Below, one piece after another: positions 22,161-33,354 of a stretch of DNA of 64,000 bases. The position numbers and the translations under genes are program-made. The DNA lies in the NCBI GenBank assembly GCA_907165275.2, contig OU015650.1, positions 14,104,001 to 14,168,000 of the forward strand, written 5' to 3'. How positions within the stretch are numbered: the stretch's first letter is position 1; every line of letters starts with the position of its first letter. This DNA comes from Zygaena filipendulae. Taxonomy: Eukaryota > Arthropoda > Insecta > Lepidoptera > Zygaenidae. The notes under the pieces are model-generated. The model was given only the letters and a program-made list of their open reading frames with translations. It was not told the origin of the DNA and did no database searches.

Positions 22161-23324
22161 AGTTTGTTATTTTTAGGGGTTCAATATTTTTTAAAATTAA
22201 TAGGTGTGTCATCATATTAATAAAATGACGGTCTGTCTTTCTTTTTTTATTTTATTAAACGGCAACTTTTAATTAATTATGCCAATGACAATGTGTTACT
22301 TGATAGACAAAGTAAAGCGAATGAAGCAAAAAAATCCCTTGAGATATATTTTGAAATCATGAGATTTCCACATGTTTTATATTTTATTAGCTCTAACATT
22401 ATAAGTATGTAAGTTTAATTTACCAAATTATACACTATCAAAGGTAAAGAATAAATGAGTAGATTGCCTTCAAAACATCGATTTGGAGAGAGATGCACAA
22501 AAATATGAAGTTATTCTGACATGATCTGAAATATTTTATTGGTGATTCTGACCAAACTATGTATTTGAAGGATTGGTGTATTTTAAATATACACTATTTA
22601 AAAAAAAAGTTCTACCCTTTCAATATATCGTACTCTGTATTTATTGATGCACCAAGTATACCTACAAAACAGATAAACATTGTAACACTAGTTTTGGCTG
22701 CACCAATTTTACTGTCCACTGAATACGAATAAGAATTGGTAAATCGTATTAGTTTGAATAAATAAATAATAAAAAGAAAGCACGTGCGCCGGTGCGGGCC
22801 CGTTGCAGCCGACAACGGTAACGGTGCATCCCCATGAATTTTACATTCAAACAACGCCCAGAAAGCCGGCGACATATACATATAGATAAGTCTCTCAAGT
22901 GCCAACGCGAAACTTACAGAGCTTATTTATATTTCACACACACGTATACCCGTGGTGGTTGCGGTGTTCCGTTACTCGGGAACAACAGTTAAGTGCCAAG
23001 TGATATTTTATTTGTCACTACCGCTCCCAAACTCGGTTAGGTACTGTGATACACTAGAATGAGCAAGACTGAAGCTTACCTTCGAGGGCGTTCCGTATGC
23101 TTTATGTTCCTTTCTACAGTGTTTCTTTTTTCATGGTTGCGGACAGAGTTTGTTCCGTCATTTGTTGTCGTCCGTCACTTTGTTGCACAATCAACTTTTA
23201 CAGCTACAGCTATTTTTTTGTAGTTAAGTATTTAAACGGTTTCCATTGGTATCAATTACATACAACATAGGTGCCTAACTACATATAGGTGCCTAAACCT
23301 TTCTCATGGGCACTCTATCTATTA
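22161..23324. other. Intergenic, nothing recognised
   Basis: AT-rich at 22160-22760 and more balanced at 22780-23170. No ORF with family similarity and no clear repeat boundary. Confidence 0.4.
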
Positions 23325-23414
23325 GTGAAAACCGCATGAAAATCCGATTAGTAGTTATGGAGTTTGTCGCGAACAGACAGACAGACGCAGCGGAGGACTT
23401 TGTTTTATTATATA

Positions 23415-23610
23415 CTAGCTGTCCCCCGCGGTTTCACCAGCGGTAATTTCGGAGTTCCTGTGGGAATTTCAGGATAAAAAGTACCATAGTCACTTAGGAC
23501 TACCGTAGCTTCCTATAAGTGAAAGAATTTTCAAAATCGGTTCAGCAGATTTAGAAATTAGCCCCTACAACGTCACAAACTCACAAACTTTACCTCTTTG
23601 TAATCTTAGT
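23415..23610 (-). mobile_element. Lep1-like Helitron (GGAAGCTACGGTAGTCC subfamily)
   Basis: On the minus strand it ends in the hairpin CGCTGGTGAAACCGCGGGGGACAGCTAG|T. The body has TCACTTATAGGAAGCTACGG. Preceded at 23325-23410 by GAAAACCGCATGAAAATCCG..GAACAGACAGACAGACGC, a tail shared with 63465-63560. Confidence 0.8.
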
Positions 23611-23671
23611 ATATAATATATATAGTATATAAATGACAGGATGAAAAAATTACTTTTTTCTTGCACTTTTA

Positions 23672-23760
23672 TATGAAATGAAATGAAATGAAATGAAATA
23701 AACTTTATTTGTTACGACAATCGTTAATATATGTATATATATACATATGTATATTACAAA
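23672..23760 (-). mobile_element. LINE/SINE 3' tail with (ATTTC)n
   Basis: On the minus strand, ACAAATAAAGTTTATTTCATTTC.. : an AATAAA-type end followed by a pentameric tail. Confidence 0.55.
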
Positions 23761-23872
23761 CAATAATCGTTCCATCTCTATTTGCAAGTGCTATACATAT
23801 TTATACAACGTGTTAATGAATTAACTGAAAACCTGATACACCCTATTTAAAAAAATAAACAAAAATATGATT

Positions 23873-23908
23873 ATTATTATCTATTATTATTATTATTATT
23901 ATTATTAA
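23873..23908. repeat. (ATT)n microsatellite
   Basis: About a dozen ATT/TTA triplets with one interruption. Confidence 0.8.
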
Positions 23909-24516
23909 AATATATTTTATGTCGAAAAAATTTATACTTTAAAAGTTATTCAACATTAGTTTGGAGGTGATCTATCTACAAAATTTCGAACGCTACGCCC
24001 GCTACGCGCGTAGCGCTTCGAATTTTTTTGCTGCGGGCGGCGTACGCGCCAAATACTTATTGTATTATAAATAATTTAGACATGGGCTAATAAAAACGTA
24101 GTGCGATCGATTCGCTAGTCGTTTCCGAGCAAACTACTTTCTAGTTTTCAGTTAATTAATTAACACGTTGTACATGAAAGCTGTTGTTTTATAGGATACA
24201 GGATAAAGTTCAGTTAATAACTTTAAAATTTTACAACCAAACATTATGGTTCTTGATACTTAAAGCCTCATCCTGGAATTTAACGATTGTTCAAAACTTA
24301 TTTAACAGTTTTGAAGAAAAGTTAAGACGGTTCAACTTTATTGTCATCATAAATTATAATTACACCTGACGTATGTTGGTACATACTGCAAGTAGAGTAG
24401 TGTACTCGGCTTCCAACAACTTCTAAATTAGTAAAGTAATTAATACTTGCGATATTAAAACAGGGCTACCAAATGTTTGATGACGTAAAAGTCTATCCGG
24501 CTAATCTATACATCTA

Positions 24517-24714
24517 TCCTGCTAATATTATAAATATGAAAGTGTGGATGTTTGGATGTTTGTTACTCAATCACGCAAAAACGGCTGAACGGATTTTGAT
24601 GAAATTTGGCATGCACGTTGTCAGGGATACAGCGAAGGACATATGCTACTTTTTATCTGGAATTCCCGCGGGAACTTCGAAATTACCGCGGGTGAATCCG
24701 CGGGGCACAGCTAG
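24517..24714 (+). mobile_element. Lep1-like Helitron, full length
   Basis: TCCTGCTAATATTATAAATA start, GTGTGGATGTTTGGATGTTT, CACGCAAAAACGGCTGAACG, central palindrome, and CCGCGGGTGAATCCGCGGGGCACAGCTAG|T end. Confidence 0.9.
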
Positions 24715-24811
24715 TATACAATAAGTATCATAAATATATAGTCAGCGACGTGTGACAACTGACAGCCTTGTCAATCGTGATTACCTATTACCAAAACAGA
24801 ATTATTTTTTA

Positions 24812-25013
24812 CTAGCTGTGCCCCTCGGTTTCACCCGCGGTAATTTCGGAGTTCCCGCGGGAATTCCGGGATAAAAAGTACCCAATGTACTTCTCTATAC
24901 CCTGCTGACAACGTGCATTCCAAATTTCATCCAAATCCGTTCAGCCATTTTTGCGTGATCGAGTAACAAACATCCAAACATCCACACTTTCACATTTTTT
25001 ATTATTAGTAGGA
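24812..25013 (-). mobile_element. Lep1-like Helitron, full length, inverted partner of 24517-24714
   Basis: Same subfamily as its neighbour (AACATCCAAACATCCACAC on the plus strand) but in opposite orientation, 97 bp away. Ends ACCGAGGGGCACAGCTAG|T on the minus strand. Confidence 0.9.
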
Positions 25014-25506
25014 TATACGAAATCATTTAAATCTTATAATTATACGATTATACGAATGGAATATCAAATTTAGATAATATCAAAAAGTAGTCACCGATTT
25101 AAACATATTATGTACTTATAAGAAAAACGTATTTTTTATTAGCGTTATAACGTAAAACGTTTTTCTGAACGATTTTTTGAATTTTTTAACAGACCTTACA
25201 GTACAACTTCTTCCATTTATAAACTTTATCTGAAAATCAAAAGGGGTTCTAAATAAAATTAAACTGTTTTTGTATACTGCTTTCGCATGGTAATAATAAC
25301 TTCGGAATAATGCTTTTTGCTAGTAACCCTTCATAGGTCGGTACCACATTAAGGTTGATTATAAGTTGGTAGGTACATAAGTATGAAAATGGCTATGTCA
25401 TCAGCTCTATAATAAGCTAAATGTAACTTCATAAGTAACGCCTCAACTATTCGCATGATATTAAAAGCATGTTGAGGCAACGTATAATGTACCGTGTGGT
25501 CTGTAG

Positions 25507-25691
25507 CTAGCTGTTCCCCGCGGTTTCACCCGCGGTAATTCCGGGATAAAAGGTACCTTATGTTGTACCGTATGTTCTCTGTACCCCTGACAACGTGCAT
25601 GCAAAATTTCATGATAATCGATTGAGCCGTTAAGGCTTAAAAGCGTAACAAACAAACAAACTCACTTTAGTATTTATAATATTAGTAAGGA
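25507..25691 (-). mobile_element. Lep1-like Helitron
   Basis: On the minus strand TCCTTACTAATATTATAAAT to CCGCGGGTGAAACCGCGGGGAACAGCTAG. Part of the central palindrome is deleted. Confidence 0.88.
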
Positions 25692-26171
25692 TTCTCCCTC
25701 TTTTTTGATTGTTATCAAGGAAAGTACTGTGGATATTTTAAGCTGAGCTTGTAAGTGCACGTATCTATGATATTATATTTTCTTCATTTTCTCCTCATAA
25801 ATTAAAGAAACTTTTAAGAGAGATTAATCAATGATTATATATATAATATAAAACTAAACTTAACCTAACCTAAAATAAATCTAAAATATATTATTAAAGG
25901 ACTCCTTTTTAGGCAAGGTTCCGAAGATACTGGCAGCGTTCCCCCTTTGAATAGCTAGGCTAATTCTTTGCGCGAGGTAGCTGCCAGCTCATCGGTCTCC
26001 TGTGATGTCGACTAACCTTTTTGCCATTTCCTTAAAAAGCCTTATAGCGATGATGATTACTGTTTTCGATGTAGAATATCAAGAAATCTGCAGTCTTGTT
26101 CAGTCAACAAATCCTAGTTTTGAATTTATTGAACTGAAAAAAAAACTACTCCAGTGGTTTATTGAAAAATA
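25692..26171. other. Intergenic, one unrecognised short frame
   Basis: A 61-codon frame at 26002-26187 (contains VEYQEICSLVQSTNPSFEFI) is cut at its 3' end by the Tc1 element, whose left end begins at 26172. It may be an old coding fragment, but no family is recognised. Confidence 0.3.
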
Positions 26172-27744
26172 CACTCGAGAGCAATGAATTAGGGTCAGGT
26201 AAAGATATCTCAATAACTCAAAAACTAAAAATGCTAGCTTAATGAAATAAATTGTGTTTGATAGACAATTAAATGTTCCTTGAATGAAAGTAATAAAATT
26301 TATCAGTTACTGTAAAGCTATGCCATAAGAATGACAAAATACAAAAAATGGTACTTTTGTAAATCGAACTAAACATTTTCTTCTTCGGTTTTTACTTTTG
26401 TTTCTAGTCTCTCATATAAAAAGGTGTATAAAAAGCGTTTCTGATGTTGAATATTCATTATTAAAGCTGCAATAATGTCGCTTACACCTGAAGGATGCAC
26501 CAGAATTCTCACAATGCTGGAAAACGGCCGGAGTCAGCGTGATCCAGCAAGGACAGTTGGTGTGTCGCTGTCAACTGCACAAAAAGTTCTCCAGCGTTAC
26601 GAGGAAATCGGCTCAAACCTACGCACTCCAGGAAAAGGTAGAGCCAGACGTACCACAGCACGAGAAGATCGGTAGTTGGTCAACACAATGCTTCGAAACC
26701 GCTTTCTTACAGGAACTGAACTTACACATCAGTTCCAACGCCGCGGAGGAAGTAATCCAAGTGCATGTCTGTAAGACGACGACTTGCTGACGCAAATTTA
26801 AAACCATGAAGATCTGCAAACGGCCATAAATTGGAGCGAGAACATCGTATTTCGATATTTTAGATATGCTCGAAATCACTTAAATTGGAGTGTTGAAGAT
26901 TGGTCAAGAATTGGTTCTCAGATGAATCAAGGTTTATGCTCTATAAGCATGATGGAAGAACGAGAGTGTATATAAGACCAGGGGAGCGATTCAAGCAAGC
27001 CTGCATCGAAGAGACTGGCCTATGGTGGTGGATCGTTAATTGTATGGGCCGGAATTTCTTCAGGGAGCCGCAGAGAGCTGGTGCTTATAGAAAACGGCTC
27101 TATAACTAGTGGAAGATACGTGGAAGAAATCCTAAACGAATAAGTTAGAATATGTTGGTCCATTTATGATCAATTTGGAAGAGGATGCTATCTTCATGCA
27201 TGACAATGCCCGGCCTCATACTGGTAGAATTGTGATTGAGTAGCTTCAAGAAGTTAACATTAACTGTATGGAGTGGCCACCACGCAGCCCAGACCTGAAT
27301 CCGATCGAGCATGCTTGTGACGAGCTCGGAAGATGTGTGAGGCGTCGAAACCTTTCCCCAATCACGCTCAAAGTCGCTCTCGTAAAGGAATGCGAGAATA
27401 TTCCCCAACATCGTTTAAGAAACTTGGTGTACAGCATGGCAAACCGCAATACCGCAGTGATGAGAGCACGTGGAGGTAATACAAAGTACTAAAACACGAG
27501 AAATTTAAAAGTAATAAAAAAAAACAATTATTTTTATATTGTTGATATAAGTTGAGAAAGGGTATTTTTTTGTTATTTTAATTTTTTATGAATAAAATAC
27601 AAAGTGGCTTATACATTTTATTACTTTCATTTACGGAACATTAAATTGTCTATCAAACACAATTTATTTCATTAAGCTAGCGTTCTTAGTTTTTGAGTTA
27701 TTCAGATATCTTTACCTGACCCTAATTCATTGCTCTCGAGTGTA
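26170..27744 (+). mobile_element. Tc1-like transposon with long TIRs
   Basis: TA target duplication at 26170-26171 and 27743-27744. Inverted repeats start CACTCGAGAGCAATGAATTA and match over about 130 bp at each end with few differences. The 1571-bp body encodes a broken Tc1-type transposase on the plus strand. Both ends are intact. Confidence 0.9.
26475..27492 (+). pseudogene. Tc1-like transposase pseudogene
   Basis: Begins at 26475 with MSLTPEGCTRILTMLENGRS, a paired-like HTH (SQRDPARTVGVSLSTAQKVL). The first catalytic Asp lies in FSDESRFMLYKHDGRTRVY near 26916, the second in MHDNARPH near 27200. The C-terminal WPPRSPDLNPIEH ends near 27320, with Glu as the third residue, and the frame stops at 27490-27492. 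Several stops and frameshifts (TAG at 26673, further breaks near 26770-26900, 27105 and 27239) make it inactive. Only the second half of the catalytic domain is uninterrupted. The order and spacing fit a single ancestral DD34E gene. Confidence 0.85.
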
Positions 27745-28226
27745 GTCAATTCACAATCTACAACACAACATCAAACCAAGTTTTAAATTTCCATCGAGCC
27801 TTAATCAAAAACCGCCCTAAAAATGAAGCCCTTTAAATTAAAAAATAATTCGGTCCCAACCGACGGAGTTATACCGTAACGTCGTAAAACGAGCTCGGAA
27901 CGGATGCAAATGTGATTTTCGGGAAATAAAAGATACGATCAGCAAAAAAGTAACCAAATATTAGGTGGATACATATTTTTTGTGTAATGACTGAAAATTA
28001 CCAGTGAATAAATTTTAATTTTATGATTGAACGCTTCTGCAACTCATTCTTGTGTTCTGGCTCGAGGAACAGACAGTGCGTCCTTACTATTGTGTGAGTG
28101 ATACGCTTTGCACAACATCTTAATTGGACGCAGATAAGCAATAACATGTTAACCCACAAAATTAAGTTATTGATTCAGAACGATTTATTGAGAGTTAGGG
28201 AACGTTTTTTAATTATGTGTTTACCT
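27745..28226. other. Intergenic, nothing recognised
   Basis: AT-rich; no ORF or repeat boundary seen. Confidence 0.4.
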
Positions 28227-28345
28227 TATTACATTGAATGAATGAATGAATGAAATGAAATGAATGAATGAATGAATGAATGAATGAAAAACACTTTATT
28301 GAACACCACAAACAGTACAATAAAAAAAATATTTAGAAACAGAAA
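28227..28345 (-). mobile_element. LINE/SINE 3' tail with (TTCA)n microsatellite
   Basis: On the minus strand, TGTTCAATAAAGTGTTTTTC followed by a (ATTC)n array covering about 28233-28288. AATAAA plus simple-repeat tail is the usual LINE end in this genome. Confidence 0.6.
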
Positions 28346-28552
28346 GTATTAAGTGGCTCCAAGTGACTCTAAATTGCTTAAATATGTAACTAAATATTGA
28401 ACATAAAAAATGTTGACACAAAATGGCGGTCCTACTTTTAAAACACGATTTACTCAAAATTTCTCCAGTGTGGGTTAACACACTATTGCTTATCTATGTC
28501 CAATTATCTCCTAAGCGACCGATTATTAATTAGCAAAAATCACATAGGTTAG

Positions 28553-28619
28553 GTAATTTTTATCCCGGAATTCCTGTGGGAACTCCGAAATTTACGTGGG
28601 TTGGAACCGCGGAAAACAG
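28553..28619 (+). mobile_element. Helitron 3'-end fragment
   Basis: TTTTTATCCCGGAATTCCTG to GGAACCGCGGAAAACAGCTTG. Final CTAG mutated. Confidence 0.65.
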
Positions 28620-28687
28620 CTTGTATAAAATAACCCGACAGTGACGAAAATATTGCGCGATGGAATCGACACCAATATAGACAGGCA

Positions 28688-28749
28688 ATCAACCCGGTGC
28701 TTGGGATTAAACCCGATAAAAGGCTTTTAATCCCAAGCACCGGGTTGAT
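28688..28749. repeat. Perfect hairpin, 24-bp arms, 14-nt loop
   Basis: ATCAACCCGGTGCTTGGGAT.. (28688-28711) is exactly complementary to 28726-28749. Not explained by any other element nearby. Confidence 0.85.
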
Positions 28750-29113
28750 AATAATAAAATAACTGTCTATCCACATATTTGAACACAACTTTGTGAAAAA
28801 TAAACTTTTAGTCGTCACCTAAGCCGTCGTCTCTTTGAGGAAATTTTCACTTCAAAATGTGAAGTCGCAGTATACATTTTCCATCGCACCTCTTTTGCCA
28901 TTTTCATTTCAAAAAATGTAGTGGAGTGTAGGTGTTAAGCTGGTCTGTGCCACTGTAATGATGCGCTAATTCTGTTCCTCATTACACGTGGGAAAATATA
29001 TAAAGACTAAAGCGCTCATTCAGCTATTCAATTCACGTGCGAGTTATTCATTTATATTAATTATCATTGGTAGCTTACTTAGCTCACTTTGAACACAGCG
29101 AATATAGGTACCC

Positions 29114-29425
29114 AAAGATATTGAAAGAGAATAGATTGACAATACGCTCAGCCGCTCAACTTTCCCCTCGAACCACGCAGTGGTTAAATGATCTCATGCT
29201 AACAAAATGCTGTTGGCTAGCAGATACTATTGTCTATAGATACCACTTGACGGAAAGCGATGTGATTGCCTATTTGAAATGTACTTTGTAGTGACTGGTA
29301 TTTGATGGCGTCGCAACGATGTGATTGATTTTTATTTTGATCATTCCCCCCGCAAAAATTGGTTTATCGTGGATTGCATAGTAAAAGTTTGTATTGTTCG
29401 TCTATTCTCTTATAATATCTTTGTA
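29114..29425 (+). repeat. Interspersed repeat, copy 2 (pair with 2059-2485)
   Basis: Uninterrupted copy, from AAAGATATTGAAAGAGAATA to TTTGTATTGTTCGTCTATTC. It provides the empty site for the insertion at 2085-2199. Confidence 0.8.
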
Positions 29426-29617
29426 TGTACTTTGATACTTTGTAAATATCTCATCAAAAAAGAAGACTGGGTCTAATAACGCTCAAAATTTTTTTGTATC
29501 TAGTCAATTGGTTAGTTACAGAATATTAGCTTGACATTTTGCATTAAGAAAATTTCCGTTTCTGGAATATCCCCGTATGGAATCTATCTTTACTATTGGT
29601 TAAATTTTTACCCTATC

Positions 29618-29759
29618 TGTATCTAAACTAATATTTTAAAGAGAAAAAATTGTTTTTTTTTTTACTTATAGAAAGCCACAGCATCTCTGAGTGACGTATT
29701 TTATAGTTGTCGAGGGAGTCCCGAATTTCACACGGGTGAAACCGCGGGGCAACAGCCAG
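29618..29759 (+). mobile_element. Degenerate Lep1-like Helitron
   Basis: ACTTATAGAAAGCCACAGCATCTCTGAGTGACG and CACGGGTGAAACCGCGGGGCAACAGCCAG. The final CTAG is changed to CCAG. Confidence 0.65.
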
Positions 29760-29889
29760 TTAGGTAGGTATATAAAGAAACTTCCGCCCAAACTATAATA
29801 CTGAATCTTATAAACAAATAAATGAATCAAATCTAAATCATGTAATTAAACAAAAAGACGTCCATTTCTAAATGTTAGCAACCACTATA

Positions 29890-30225
29890 TAGACCATAAT
29901 AGTACATTGTTATCCTAGGGGTGAAAGTAGTCTTTCTCCCGAGGGTAACACTGTGCTTTTCATTACGAATGCAAGGAAAGTCAAAATAAAAATAGGAATT
30001 AGCTAAAGAAAAAAATGAGTGAATTTTATTTTACATAAATCAACCATTAGGTGCGCTACTGGCCAGTAAGTATGCCCCCTATAACATAAAAAAAACTTGA
30101 GTTTCTGCAGTATCCAGCTGTCAGTTGAAAGCGATTCTCCCTAGGGCTGAAAAGTGTTACTTTCAACCCGCTTCTCAGGCAACTTCAGACCTACTTTCCG
30201 AGTATGAGTAGTGAAAAAGATTTTT
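29890..30225. mobile_element. Repeat family D, copy 2 (inverted)
   Basis: AGTACATTGTTATCCTAGGGGTGAAAG .. CAACCCGCTTCTCAGGCAACTTCAGACC .. AGTAGTGAAAAAG. This is the reverse complement of the 14336-15004 element with a shorter middle. Confidence 0.6.
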
Positions 30226-30254
30226 CTAAATTCAACTTCTTAATAGCGCTGAAC

Positions 30255-30375
30255 AGATTTCAATTAAATTTGTTATAGAGAATGATTGCTCTTAAAGAAT
30301 GATATACGGTACTTTTTATCCCTGAACAAAGTTCCCGATGGAACCGTGATGCTGAAAGCTGTGGTGAACAGCTAG
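30255..30375 (+). mobile_element. Degenerate Helitron 3' part
   Basis: GGTACTTTTTATCCCTGAAC, a broken hairpin and GAACAGCTAG|T. Confidence 0.5.
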
Positions 30376-30734
30376 TAGCGAATAAAGAGTTCTAAAGAGA
30401 AAAGTGTTTAAAGGTTTTATTACAATCTCGTAATTAATACGATTGTATCAGCAATTGGATCGTGTAAACGTCTGTTAGTCATGAAAGCCAAGTACTTGGA
30501 CGCAGCGGGGCCGTTAAGCGTCCAAATTGATTGTTCACAGAAACTTCCTCTGTTCTGGAAGGCCTGCTTGTATAGTATTAATAATCCCTAATTTAACGAT
30601 CGCAATAATCCTTTCATATCGTCCAAATTAGCTGTGTAAATGTTCGGATCCAAATTGTGTTTATGAATCAATAAACTTTGATACGTACTCATGTAATCTA
30701 TTTTCGGAATAATGGCTAGAAGCACACAGTTGTG

Positions 30735-30876
30735 TATTGAACTACTGGACCGATTTCAAAAATTCTTTCACCATTAGAAAGCTGCATTATCCCTGAGTAA
30801 CATAAGCTATATTGTAATCCGGAATTCCCACGGGAACTCCGAAATCATTGCGGGTAAAACTGCGCGGAACAGCTAT
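30735..30876 (+). mobile_element. Lep1-like Helitron, eroded ends
   Basis: GAACTACTGGACCGATTTCAA, TAGAAAGCTGCATTATCCCTGAG, GGAATTCCCACGGGAACTCC and GCGGGTAAAACTGCGCGGAACAGCTA. Confidence 0.65.
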
Positions 30877-31527
30877 GTATTCTAAATTAAAAGCGGTTAA
30901 AGGAGTTATTGTAATTTCAAACACTCCACGAACGAAGGCGTGAGTAACAGCTAATATTCCATAAACGTGCCTTCTGGGGACGGCTTACCCAGAACCAGAG
31001 GACGTTAGGTTCCTACCCCTCCACTGCACAATAGCCTTCGCCGCCGAGGTCTTCAGGGAGTAGAGGGAGGATCACAGGATGGGGGATGGTACAAAAGATC
31101 CCAAGGGTCGAAGTACCGAGACTTTATCTGCCTATCCCATTAACTAAGATAAGATAAGAAAACAGCTAATGTCACATAAGCTCCTCCACAATCGATGCGT
31201 GCTTATTCAGCACGTATCTTCAAGTCCACAAATGGAATATACCCAACAGAATATACTTAGGTATCGAATAATCCATGTGCTCAATCGAGTGAGCGGTTCT
31301 CGAAAGTTATTATTCGTTTTTGCTCAACATGCAAAAGTTCCACGTCTCTTTTCCTTTTAGATTGATAACACGATTAGAAATGAAGACCTTTCGATATTTT
31401 TTTTACATGTAAAGTTATCTACTCAATATTTACCTATAATATAATAATTACGTATACGAAATACATAATAAAATCATACAATATTTAAAATTATCAAATA
31501 ATGAAAAAACTAATATCTTATATCTAA

Positions 31528-31735
31528 TCCTACTAATATTGTAAATGTGAAAGTGTGGATGTTTGGATGTTTGTATGTTTGTTACTCAATCACGCAAAAA
31601 CGGCTGAACGGATTTGGATAAAAATTTGGCATGCACGTTGTCAGGGGTACAGAGAAGGACAAAGGGTACTTTTTATCCCGGAATTCCCGCGGGAACTCCG
31701 AAATTACCGCGGATAAAACCGCGGGGCACAGCTAA
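31528..31735 (+). mobile_element. Lep1-like Helitron, full length, CTAA end
   Basis: TCCTACTAATATTGTAAATG start, the ATGTTTGGATGTTTG repeat, central palindrome, CCGCGGATAAAACCGCGGGGCACAGCTAA|T end. CTAA still fits the CTRR rule. Confidence 0.9.
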
Positions 31736-31739
31736 TTCT

Positions 31740-32326
31740 TTAATAAATCTGACTTTTTTTTTTATTTAATATCGCAAAACAACGTACCTATACATACTTA
31801 TGTACAAAATTAATGCATAAAAATGTATATAAAAATATTAGTTTTTATTAAAAAAAATTATTTTGTGCTACTAACGGGTCTAAAATTAGAGACAGATTTT
31901 ATGAAAATGATAGTCGTTACAACTTATCTCATTATTATTAATAAATAATCTTAGTAAATAAACACAGAGAGCCCAGCGATCTTAAAAGTGCTCGAGGAGC
32001 ATTTCTCCACTGAAACTTCATAGCGTAGGCTATATCAAAATTTTGTGCACCGCATTTCCAAAGTAAAGAGCACACGGAGTGTGTCGGCGTTGCGAAATAA
32101 AATACGCGGTATGAAGCCGGGAATATGCGGGACTTTACATGTTTTATGATCGCCGTGTACCTACATACTGTGCACACAGAATAATGTATATAGTTGGTGC
32201 CGCAGCCGTATTCTATGTATTTCAAGAAATCTTTCTCGCGTCTACGTTACTTGCCCGTCGTATTATCACAAACCCCAGATACATACGAGAGCCCCGGCGG
32301 CGTGCGAACAGAAAATTATTAACATA
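31740..32326. other. Intergenic, nothing recognised
   Basis: AT-rich to 31960, then mixed. Short open frames at 31938-32330 overlap on both strands and show no family motif. Confidence 0.4.
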
Positions 32327-32626
32327 CTAGTTGTTCCTCGCCGTTTTAACCGCGTTAATTTCGGAATTCCCGCGGGAATTTCGTAATGACCTGTACCGTA
32401 TCCTTTTCTGCCCTCCTGATAACGACGTGCATACAAAATTTCATCATGAACACAAACAACTCACATTCACATTTATAAACTTCCTGCGAGAATTTCAGAA
32501 TAAAAAATACCACGTTTTTCTGAATCCCTGATAATGTATTTGCAAAATTTCGGTTTAGTAGTTAAGACGTGAAAGCGTAACAAACAACAAACTTAGGTAC
32601 GTGGTTACACCGCAGCGAACAGCTAG
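32327..32626. mobile_element. Composite Helitron with halves in opposite orientation
   Basis: 32327-32595 reads as one and a half minus-strand copies (CTAGTTGTTCCTCGCCG.. and a second ..CTGCGAGAATTTCAGAATAAAAAATACC block). 32597-32626 reads as a plus-strand 3' end (GTGGTTACACCGCAGCGAACAGCTAG|T). Confidence 0.6.
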
Positions 32627-33107
32627 TTTTATATTTTGATTGTTAACAAATGGTAATTTAAGAGGCAAATATGATGACAAACTCCTCTGTTCACAGTAAT
32701 TTATACTTAGGTACAATATGCCGTGTTGGGTGAGTCAACATATTTTTTTAGTTAATATAATATATATTTGTATATATTTATTATTACTACAATAAAGTTG
32801 ACGTAGAAAGGAAAGTTCTGAAAAAAATATATTAGCGATAAAAAAAAAATAACGTCCGACATGAATAACATGGAATAAACAAGTTGTGTTACAAACAACA
32901 ATTTGTCATGTGTATTTGTTTGAGGTCGGTGTTGCCAGATACTTGACTTTACTATTGATGTAGGTACGTATTATTTTTTTTTATTTAACCGCCATGGATA
33001 CTTTATAGCCTAACTCAAAAACTATCATAGTTCTATTTTTCCTACAGCACTATAAACAAACACAATGTTGTCAATATCATAATGTATAACACCACGTATG
33101 GAGTTTT

Positions 33108-33354
33108 TGCCGGAAATTGAAGGTGGTGATTTTGTATTTTTAAAAGTGGATTTTTGTGTTTTATATTTCTGAGTGCAGTTTGCGCAAGATGATTTATAAC
33201 TTTTCGAACTAATCTCTTCAGTCTCCGAGAGCTCCGAAAAGATTTTGCAAACTTATACTAACATGGTTTGCAATTTCAAAACCGCACAAGGATGCTTAAT
33301 GCTAATATAAATACAGCAAATACAGATATTTTATTTTCCTTGAAACTGCCTAAA
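33108..33354 (+). repeat. Interspersed repeat C, copy 3 (diverged)
   Basis: GCCGGAAATTGAAGGTGGTG, GTCTCCGAGAGCTCCGAAAAG and TGGTTTGCAATTTCAAAACCG match copies at 10013 and 14091. Its 3' side (CCTTGAAACTGCCTAAA) abuts the Helitron at 33355. Confidence 0.6.
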
